NCBI GenBank assembly: GCA_025462785.1
Contig: JAOAPG010000075.1
Location: forward strand, 1 to 5,884
Reading direction: 5' to 3'
DNA: 5,884 bases
Source: Acidobacteriaceae bacterium
GTDB lineage: Bacteria > Acidobacteriota > Terriglobia > Terriglobales > Acidobacteriaceae
Part shown: positions 1 to 4,564 of the stretch, one piece after another
Layout of the letters: the number at the start of each line of letters is the position of its first letter
How positions within the stretch are numbered: position 1 is the stretch's first letter
The notes under the pieces: generated by a model
What the model was told of the DNA's origin: nothing
The model's database searches: none
What the model saw: only the letters and a program-made list of their open reading frames with translations
Translations under genes and position numbers: made by a program

Positions 1-344
1 AAGATTTTCGCCAACGGCAGATTGTCGAAGCGCGCAATGAGGCAGAGACAATTCTTGCAGCGCTCGAAAAAGGCAGAACTAGTCCGGCATGGGATCAGCT
101 TACAAGCGAGGAGAAGCAGCAGATCGCGAACCAGGTGCAAGCGCTAAATGAAGTCAAAGGACAAGACGACTATCAGGCGATCCGGCAAGCCATTGACTCA
201 CTGAATCAAGGCACAACACGTCTTGCCGAACTTATGATGGACAGCGCCGTGACCACCGCGTTGAAAGGTCAATCGATGGATCAAACGGATTTGGGCGAAG
301 GGCCGAACAGCGCGCATCCAGTCGCCAGAGCAGAATTTAAATAA
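1..344 (+). CDS. hscA: HscA, Fe-S assembly Hsp70 chaperone (3' end, partial)
   Basis: Only the last 113 residues are visible, since the gene enters from the left edge with its reading frame starting at base 3. They form the helical lid at the C-terminus of an Hsp70: charged helices (EARNEAETILAALEKG, TSEEKQQIANQVQALNEV, DDYQAIRQAIDSLNQGT) and the HscA-type ending MDSAVTTALKGQSMDQ, comparable to the RRMDQSVRRALKGHSVDEV end of E. coli HscA. A tail of about 18 residues follows that point, longer than in E. coli. The ATPase and substrate-binding domains lie outside the window. HscA is a cytoplasmic specialised Hsp70 that, with HscB, binds the scaffold IscU and promotes cluster transfer. fdx begins 66 bp downstream on the same strand and iscX follows, so this is the distal part of an isc operon. 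The lid alone could suit another DnaK paralogue, but the ending plus fdx and iscX make HscA the best call. Confidence 0.9.
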   Translation, partial: DFRQRQIVEARNEAETILAALEKGRTSPAWDQLTSEEKQQIANQVQALNEVKGQDDYQAIRQAIDSLNQGTTRLAELMMDSAVTTALKGQSMDQTDLGEGPNSAHPVARAEFK

Positions 345-387
345 GGCAGGCTGCAGGCGTTAGGCTTCGGGCTTCAGGAAAACCTGC
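345..387 (+). repeat. GGCTTCAGGC/TTAGGC-type intergenic repeat, copy A
   Basis: Directly after the hscA stop lies a G/C-rich stretch made of short degenerate units (GGCAGGCT, GCAGGCGTTAGGCTTC, GGGCTTCAGG). It shares the exact 13-mer CAGGCGTTAGGCT (354-366) with copy B after fdx (835-847), and GCAGGCT occurs in both. Its ends can pair (GCAGG 346-350 with CCTGC 383-387). It sits just upstream of the fdx ribosome binding site. It is probably a dispersed intergenic repeat; whether it acts in mRNA processing or stability is unknown. Confidence 0.6.
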
Positions 388-400
388 AAAGAAGAATCAC

Positions 401-405
401 AGGAG
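401..405 (+). promoter_or_regulatory. Ribosome binding site of fdx
   Basis: AGGAG lies 5 nt before the ATG at 411. It supports this start over the internal ATG at 447, which has no comparable motif and would remove the first 12 residues. Confidence 0.75.
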
Positions 406-410
406 CGATC

Positions 411-818
411 ATGGCAGAAGAGACTAAAGGAAGTGGAACCGCGACGATGGAGACAGGCGAGAACACAGTTGAGGTCACGTTCCTTCCCGACGCAAAAACC
501 GTCCAGTTCGAAAATGGCAAGCTGCCTTACAAGGATCACGGCAAAGAACAATCGCTTCTCGATGTCGCGTTGAACAATGGAATCCGGCTCGATCACGCTT
601 GTGGAGGAAATTGCGCTTGCACTACTTGCCATATTTGGGTGAAGGAAGGCGCGGAGAATCTTTCCGAGATGGACGACGATGAAGCCGATCGACTCGACAT
701 GGCCGCGGATCTCCAGTTAAACTCGCGGCTGGGTTGCCAGGCGGTGATAACCAAGCCTGGAAGAGTTGTAGTAGAAGTGCCTGCGTGGAATCGTAATTAC
801 GTTTCAGAAGAACATTAA
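411..818 (+). CDS. fdx: ISC-type 2Fe-2S ferredoxin
   Basis: This 135-residue cytoplasmic ferredoxin donates electrons to iron-sulfur cluster assembly on IscU/IscS. The adrenodoxin-type cluster motif is clear: C64, C70 and C73 (CGGNCACTTCH, C-x5-C-x2-C) and C109 (SRLGCQA) are the expected four ligands. An additional non-ligand C68 is also present, as in the CACTTC motif of E. coli Fdx. Other family marks are LLDVALNNGIRLDHAC before the loop, the acidic stretch SEMDDDEADRL (85-95) expected at the partner-binding surface, and the ending VEVPAWNRNY. E. coli Fdx has 111 residues; the extra length here is mainly an N-terminal tail of about 18 residues rich in Glu, Thr and Gly. It lies between hscA and iscX, as in the canonical isc operon, with repeats on both sides. 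A general 2Fe-2S ferredoxin is the only alternative, and context argues against it. Confidence 0.95.
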   Translation: MAEETKGSGTATMETGENTVEVTFLPDAKTVQFENGKLPYKDHGKEQSLLDVALNNGIRLDHACGGNCACTTCHIWVKEGAENLSEMDDDEADRLDMAADLQLNSRLGCQAVITKPGRVVVEVPAWNRNYVSEEH

Positions 819-1012
819 AGCAGGCTTTAGGCTTCAGGCGTTAGGCTCTAGGTTGTGAGTCGGCGGCAAGCCGCGAATTAACTTTAGACAATACGGAGAG
901 TCGGAAAAAGCCTGATTTTCTCTGGATGGCGTTAGAATGGGGGACCTTGTGCTTTGAGCAACCGGCGGATTAATGCCTATCGCCTGAAGCCTGATTCCTA
1001 GAGCCTGCTTTA
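816..1012. repeat. Inverted-repeat-bounded intergenic element between fdx and iscX
   Basis: The whole fdx-iscX gap is bounded by two copies of the same repeat in opposite orientation. Left arm (copy B) is 816-846, starting TAAAGCAGGCT at the fdx stop codon. Right arm (copy C) is 975-1012, ending AGCCTGCTTTA one base before the iscX GGAG. The outer 11 bp are perfect inverses. After them both arms share a TAGG and then CTTCAGGCG and TAGGC in inverse orientation, separated by a 7-nt length difference. The interior also holds unit fragments: AAGCCTGATT at 908-917 equals 987-996, and GGCGTTAG is at 928-935. No protein is evident inside. It could be a MITE-like or REP-like element, or a pair of REP units able to form a long stem in the fdx-iscX mRNA. 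Confidence 0.6.
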
Positions 1013-1013
1013 T

Positions 1014-1017
1014 GGAG
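1014..1017 (+). promoter_or_regulatory. Ribosome binding site of iscX
   Basis: GGAG lies 5 nt before the ATG at 1023, immediately next to the right arm of the inverted repeat that ends at 1012. Folding of that repeat in mRNA could affect access to this site (inference). Confidence 0.65.
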
Positions 1018-1022
1018 CACTC

Positions 1023-1244
1023 ATGCCGAAAGAATTGACGTGGAGTGACGCAGAGGACATTGGAATTCTTCTTTCCGAGAACCATCCGGAGATCAATCCG
1101 CTCGATATCCGTTTCACTGACTTACATAATTACGTCACCGCTTTGCCCGATTTCAAGGACGATCCAAAAAAGTCCAACGAAGGCAAGCTGGAAGCGATCC
1201 AGATGGCCTGGCACGAAGAATTTCTCGACCGAACACAAGGGTAA
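1023..1244 (+). CDS. iscX: IscX, small Fe-S assembly protein
   Basis: A 73-residue acidic protein of the IscX/YfhJ family (E. coli IscX is 66 residues). Family features are visible along its length: LTWSDAEDIGILL at the start, NPLDIRFTDLHNYV in the middle (compare VRFTDMHQWI in E. coli), then LPDFKDDPKKSNEGKLEAIQMAW (split here as LPDFKDDPKKSNEG and KLEAIQMAWHEEF). The family is a winged-helix-like small domain that binds the cysteine desulfurase IscS and iron and tunes the rate of cluster assembly in the cytoplasm. It is the last gene of the isc operon here; the next gene, galT, converges with only 10 bp between stops. No hairpin terminator is visible in that gap. Another open frame overlaps it in +1 but shows no family resemblance. 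Confidence 0.93.
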   Translation: MPKELTWSDAEDIGILLSENHPEINPLDIRFTDLHNYVTALPDFKDDPKKSNEGKLEAIQMAWHEEFLDRTQG

Positions 1245-1254
1245 ATTTTGCAGC

Positions 1255-2295
1255 TTACCGCGCTATCGCCGACGTTGATTCTTCTACGCTAGCTTCTCGC
1301 AAAAACTTCGCTGCTTCTTCCGGCGGCGTCGGATTAATGTAAAAACCCGTTCCCCATTCGAATCCCGCGGTCTTGGTCAGCTTGGGCATGAACTCGAGGT
1401 GCCAATGATAATAATCATTCGTCGGGTCTTGGATCGGTGAGCTGTGAATCACCAGGTTGTAAGGCGCTTTGTCGAGCACGCGGTCAGCTTTCATCAGAAG
1501 CGTCTTGAGCGCCTTCGCAAGACTTTCGAAGAGATTAGTAGGAGAATTCTCGAAAGCCGATTCGTGTTGTTTGGGTAAAATCCACGTCTCGAATGGAAAG
1601 CGCGGCGCGTAAGGCGCTAACGTGAGGAAGTGCTCATTTTCGGCAACGACTCGAACGCCGGCTTCCGTCTCCTGATGAATGATGTCGCAGAAAACGCAGC
1701 GCTCTTTGTAATCGTAGTAATGCTTGGCTCCTTCAATCTCCTCGACAGCAGAAATCGGAAGAATCGGCAACGCAATCAGCTGTGAGTGCGAATGCTCGAG
1801 CGAAGCGCCTGCAGCTTCTCCGTGATTCTTGAAAGCCAGAATGTATTTGAAGCGCCGGTCTTTTTTAAGATCGAGAATTCGGTCGCGGAACGTCCACAGC
1901 ACGTCTTCGATTCGCTTTGCTGGCAAGCTGGCGAGAGTGGCTGTGTGATCCGGCGTTTCAATAATGACCTCATGCGCTCCGATGCCATTCATTTTGTCGA
2001 ACATGCCTTCAGCCTGGCGATTCAGATTCCCTTCAATTCCGAGCGCGGGAAATTTGTTGGGCACCACGCGAACCGTCCAACCTGGCGTGTCTTTTTGGGG
2101 AGACGGCCCGCCATTCGGGTTGGGGCGATAGGCCTGAATCTCGGGTGGAGTCTTGCTTTCGTTTCCGTAACAAAAAGGGCAAAAGCCGCCCTTGATCTTT
2201 ATCCCTTCGCGAAAAAAGTCAGTTGGACGTTTGGCGCGATCCGTGGAGATGATGACCCATCGGCCTACGATCGGATCTTTTCTAAGCTCGGGCAA
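1255..2295 (-). CDS. galT: Galactose-1-phosphate uridylyltransferase
   Basis: A 346-residue cytoplasmic enzyme of the Leloir pathway, exchanging UMP between UDP-glucose and galactose-1-phosphate. The N-terminus MPELRKDPIVGRWVIIST is the standard family opening. C39 and C42 (CPFC), H117 (TPDH) and H168 fit the structural zinc ligands of E. coli GalT. The catalytic motif is HSHSQ (168-172), with H170 as the uridylylated nucleophile; E. coli has HPHxQ here. H284 (LVIHSSP), H297 and H299 (HWH) fit the second, HIT-like metal site. A second CxxC (C200, C203 in CVFCDII) follows. The start is TTG at 2295: an in-frame TGA lies five codons upstream, and GAGG is about 10 nt before it. An ATG slightly upstream is in another frame. 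The upstream neighbour is the broken yraN 57 bp away; galK and galE are not in view. A related nucleotidyltransferase role cannot be excluded. Confidence 0.9.
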   Translation of the reverse strand: MPELRKDPIVGRWVIISTDRAKRPTDFFREGIKIKGGFCPFCYGNESKTPPEIQAYRPNPNGGPSPQKDTPGWTVRVVPNKFPALGIEGNLNRQAEGMFDKMNGIGAHEVIIETPDHTATLASLPAKRIEDVLWTFRDRILDLKKDRRFKYILAFKNHGEAAGASLEHSHSQLIALPILPISAVEEIEGAKHYYDYKERCVFCDIIHQETEAGVRVVAENEHFLTLAPYAPRFPFETWILPKQHESAFENSPTNLFESLAKALKTLLMKADRVLDKAPYNLVIHSSPIQDPTNDYYHWHLEFMPKLTKTAGFEWGTGFYINPTPPEEAAKFLREASVEESTSAIAR

Positions 2296-2352
2296 AAAAG
2301 AAGGACCTCACTATTCGTCGCATAGCCCTCCCCGCGCAGTCAGAATTGCGAC

Positions 2353-2800
2353 CTACGTGGCGGGAAAAGCACTCTGGAACAGTTCGAACAGAGGCTGGCT
2401 GGACTGCTCATAATACACGGTGAGTACATCGAAGCGCCACTGACACGGAAATGACAGGCACCGAAGATATTCTCGTGCAACGGCGGCTAGCGCTCGCTGT
2501 TTGTCCCGGTCCACTGCGGCCTCGGCCGGCTTCACGTCTCGCGTGGTGCGCGTTTTGACTTCGAGGAAACACAGCACGTCTTTCTGTCAACCGATGAGAT
2601 CAATTTCTCCGCGACGAAGCGACGAACGGAAGTTGCGGGCGACCATCAGGTAACCCTGGCGGCGCAGATAGAAGTAAGCATCTTCTTCCCCCCCGTTTTC
2701 CGGTTCGCACATGACTGGCGATGCCTTTCGCCGGAAGAGTTTTGCAAGCTAACCAGTCGAGCGTGCGAATGATCGTGTGGGTGAAGCGGCCGGAGAGCAC
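2353..2800 (-). pseudogene. yraN: YraN/UPF0102 nuclease-like protein, frameshifted and with an internal stop
   Basis: Translating across two lesions gives about 148 residues that match the UPF0102 (YraN) family from end to end. The order is TLDWLACKTLP, HVRTGKRG, then EEDAYFYLRRQGYLMVARNF, then RRGEIDLIG, CFLEVKTRT, RFDVLTVYY and FELFQSAFP. The family has a restriction-endonuclease-like fold, and the acidic/Lys residues of GEIDLI and EVK correspond to its PD-(D/E)xK-like core. The cellular role is unsettled. Lesion 1: a run of seven G (2688-2694, C on the plus strand) where six would keep frame (KRG-EED). Lesion 2: a TGA at 2589-2587 directly after GEIDLIG, where relatives have Trp. The 448-bp length is 149 codons plus one base, as expected for a single-base insertion. 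The GTG at 2800 is the only plausible start, as a TAG lies in frame just upstream. Sequencing error could explain lesion 1 but less easily both. Confidence 0.8.
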
Positions 2801-2931
2801 GGGAAGAGTGTAAGGATAACCCTAACTAAGCACTGTGACGACGATCACACGTGTAGAACTTTGGGCGACCATGACCTCGGTTCAAATTTCGGTTGTTTGC
2901 ACAAAAGCCGTATGTTATCGTCCAGCCCACT

Positions 2932-3975
2932 ATGTCGAGTTCTCGAATCAGCACCGCTTTGGGGACCGTGTTCTTGTGTACGCTTTTGTTTGCTCTTCAG
3001 CTCTTTGGTTCCGATCTCACTAAAATAAACCCTAAAGAGCTCCTAGCGAGAACGCCAAAGATCGTCGATATTCAGTCAGCCGGCAGCAGCCCTTTCCTGT
3101 TGCTTGCGCATGTTCACCTCCAGCAAGATACAAAATCCGTCGACGGATTGTACGCGGTAGCTTGGGCCGCTCCCTACCGTTTTCGGCGTGTAATGAAATT
3201 TCCGAATTTCACCGAAACCGAAGTGATAGTTGGCAATAAAATTTACCGAAAGCGAAGTACACGAGCAGTGCCATTCTTGGTTTGGCAGTTCGATACAATG
3301 ATGCAGTTTTTTCATCGCATGAGATTGGATAACCCTGCCATAAAGAGATTCGATGATCCAAATACCAAAATCAGGAAGGTAGAATCTGAGCAGATAAACG
3401 GGGCTGCCGACGTTTGTATAAGCATCGAGCTTGGACGCTATGGAATAGGTAAATTGTGCGTAGACTCTTCAACTTATGCACCAGCTATGCTAGAAACTGG
3501 CTACGATCTCCGTAGTCTGAGCGCTGCCCTGGAACATTATGAATTCTCCGACTATCAACCTTTTCAGGGGAAGCTGTTTCCACGCAAGTTCAGTTTTCGA
3601 TCGACGAACTCACAAGATATCGAAGTTCAGGTCGGCAAATTGATTGCAACGCAGTCTTTCGATGAAAATGAATTTACTCCGCCAATGGACTCAGAAACCC
3701 TTCCGTTTTGTGAAGCACCAGATAGCAAGGGCGAGCTAAGACCTTCTCTTGGTAATGTCATTCCAATGTTCGGGTTTGAGGATCTTGCAATTGCAATGTA
3801 CTTCCAAGTTAGTGAACAAGGTGGAGTCCAAAACGCAGATGTGGTGTACAGTAACAATCCGCTGAAGAATAGGGAAATCCTTAAGTCATTTGTCGGAACG
3901 CACTTTCCCATTCAAAGTTGTGTTGGTGTCCCAATCCCCTACGAAACGGTCATTCAAGTAGTCTCGGGACATTGA
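2932..3975 (+). CDS. Secreted protein with TonB-C-like C-terminus, function unknown
   Basis: A 347-residue exported protein. An N-terminal signal peptide is clear: a short polar start with Arg (MSSSR), then the hydrophobic core TALGTVFLCTLLFALQLF and a GS|D-like cleavage region near residues 26-28. The middle (about 40-240) looks beta-rich (GLYAVAWAAPYRFRRVMKFP, TETEVIVGNKIYRKR) and recalls LolA/LolB-like periplasmic folds, a weak inference. The end (about 284-344) resembles the TonB C-terminal domain: a strand, then GGVQNADVVYSNNPLKNREIL, then FPIQSCVGVPIPYETVIQV, compare the family's usual FxPAxxxGxPVxxxTxVxV pattern. Four Cys (162, 176, 260, 330) lie outside the signal peptide and could form disulfides. 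A lipobox is absent. No Shine-Dalgarno is visible; the ATG at 2932 was chosen over a TTG at 2893 because it puts the signal peptide at the N-terminus. Sampled lines are about 43% GC against about 53% in the aminotransferase, which hints at different origin or relaxed selection. No ExbB/ExbD or receptor gene is nearby. Confidence 0.75.
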   Translation: MSSSRISTALGTVFLCTLLFALQLFGSDLTKINPKELLARTPKIVDIQSAGSSPFLLLAHVHLQQDTKSVDGLYAVAWAAPYRFRRVMKFPNFTETEVIVGNKIYRKRSTRAVPFLVWQFDTMMQFFHRMRLDNPAIKRFDDPNTKIRKVESEQINGAADVCISIELGRYGIGKLCVDSSTYAPAMLETGYDLRSLSAALEHYEFSDYQPFQGKLFPRKFSFRSTNSQDIEVQVGKLIATQSFDENEFTPPMDSETLPFCEAPDSKGELRPSLGNVIPMFGFEDLAIAMYFQVSEQGGVQNADVVYSNNPLKNREILKSFVGTHFPIQSCVGVPIPYETVIQVVSGH

Positions 3976-4045
3976 AAGCTGTTCTAGGTTTCACTTTTTA
4001 TAAGGTCTAATATCCGAGCGGCCGACGTGTAACGATAGTTCTCAA

Positions 4046-4504
4046 TCATTCGCGTATTGTTTGCCCAATGCGAATCGCCCCCTCGGTCAAGATTTGCGCT
4101 CTCAACCCGCCCCGATGACGTAATCCTTTAATGAGAGGACGGCCCGTAAGGGCTTCCAAATGGCTGCAGGGCTCGCACAACCGGATTCCTCGAATCTTCA
4201 CTTCGCCAATTTTGAATTCTTTTCCCACAAGATGATTCAGCGCCACTCCTCGCGTGATCACATTCCGGCGACTTTCTGACGGCGATAATGCCACATCGTA
4301 TTCGCGATTCAGCGCTTCGAGAGCTTCCGCTTCAATCAGCGTCAACTCGAAATCCGGCAGAGGCTTGAAGAAGGTCCCCTGCTGCTTCGCATAACGATCG
4401 CCTTCGAGTCCAATCCCGGGCAGAGCTTGGACCTGATCGATGGCACGCATTGGAGCCTTGGCTGTAGGCGCAATGTGAATAGATTCCACGTTCCCGCTCC
4501 ACAT
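4046..4504 (-). CDS. MOSC-domain protein
   Basis: A 152-residue stand-alone MOSC domain, related to the C-terminal domain of eukaryotic molybdenum cofactor sulfurase and to YiiM/YuaD proteins. Family marks are VESIHIAPTAKAPMRAI at the start, GLEGDRYA (32-39, the GxEGDR motif), ELTLIEAEAL, SRRNVITRGVALN (78-90), GKEFKIGEVKIRGIRLCEPC (94-113) and a final GAIRIGQTI strand. C110 in LCEPC occupies the conserved MOSC cysteine position, with C113 a second one. Such proteins are thought to handle sulfur for molybdenum cofactor enzymes or to reduce N-hydroxylated compounds; the substrate here cannot be told. The open frame extends upstream to 4552, but AGGAGG (4509-4514) stands 4 nt before the ATG at 4504, and the longer version would read through a hairpin, so 4504 is the start. 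The aminotransferase ends 60 bp upstream on the same strand. Confidence 0.88.
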   Translation of the reverse strand: MWSGNVESIHIAPTAKAPMRAIDQVQALPGIGLEGDRYAKQQGTFFKPLPDFELTLIEAEALEALNREYDVALSPSESRRNVITRGVALNHLVGKEFKIGEVKIRGIRLCEPCSHLEALTGRPLIKGLRHRGGLRAQILTEGAIRIGQTIRE

Positions 4505-4508
4505 GAAC

Positions 4509-4514
4509 CCTCCT
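4509..4514 (-). promoter_or_regulatory. Ribosome binding site of the MOSC gene
   Basis: A full AGGAGG on the minus strand, 4 nt before the ATG at 4504. It decides the start against an in-frame ATG 16 codons upstream at 4552. Confidence 0.8.
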
Positions 4515-4524
4515 GAGAACGAAA

Positions 4525-4544
4525 GACGGGCGCGGACGCCCGTC
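4525..4544 (-). terminator. Perfect 8-bp hairpin, possible terminator after the aminotransferase
   Basis: GACGGGCG (4525-4532) and CGCCCGTC (4537-4544) are perfect inverses with a 4-nt loop. On the minus strand, 20 bp after the aminotransferase stop, the stem is followed by TTTCGTTCTC, a weak U-tract. It could be a Rho-independent terminator or attenuator that separates the aminotransferase from the MOSC gene. The poor U-tract leaves room for a palindromic intergenic repeat of another role. Confidence 0.55.
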
Positions 4545-4564
4545 CGGTCCATAGAACTATTTCA

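Noticed and set aside
863..874. Small GCGG-CAAG-CCGC hairpin inside the fdx-iscX gap
   Set aside because: The stem is only four base pairs with no U-tract, too weak to call a terminator.
1045..1278. Open frame overlapping iscX in the +1 frame
   Set aside because: It has a basic, composition-biased translation without family likeness, and iscX in the other frame is clearly coding.
1786..2325. Antisense open frame (179 codons) opposite galT
   Set aside because: galT motifs are intact on the minus strand and the antisense product resembles nothing known.
2876..2892. tRNA-like T-loop (GGTTCAAATTTC)
   Set aside because: The flanking bases do not form a five-base-pair T-stem, and no acceptor or anticodon arms are found around it.
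2893..2918. Possible sigma-70 promoter (TTGCAC ... TATGTT) before the secreted protein
   Set aside because: The two boxes are only 8 nt apart, and no alternative pair with 16-18 nt spacing was convincing.
2893..2931. TTG-start N-terminal extension (13 residues) of the secreted protein
   Set aside because: It would place a polar segment before the signal peptide, and no ribosome binding site supports it; the ATG at 2932 gives a regular signal peptide.
4505..4552. N-terminal extension of the MOSC protein from the ATG at 4552
   Set aside because: It translates through the hairpin and lacks family resemblance, while AGGAGG stands before the ATG at 4504.
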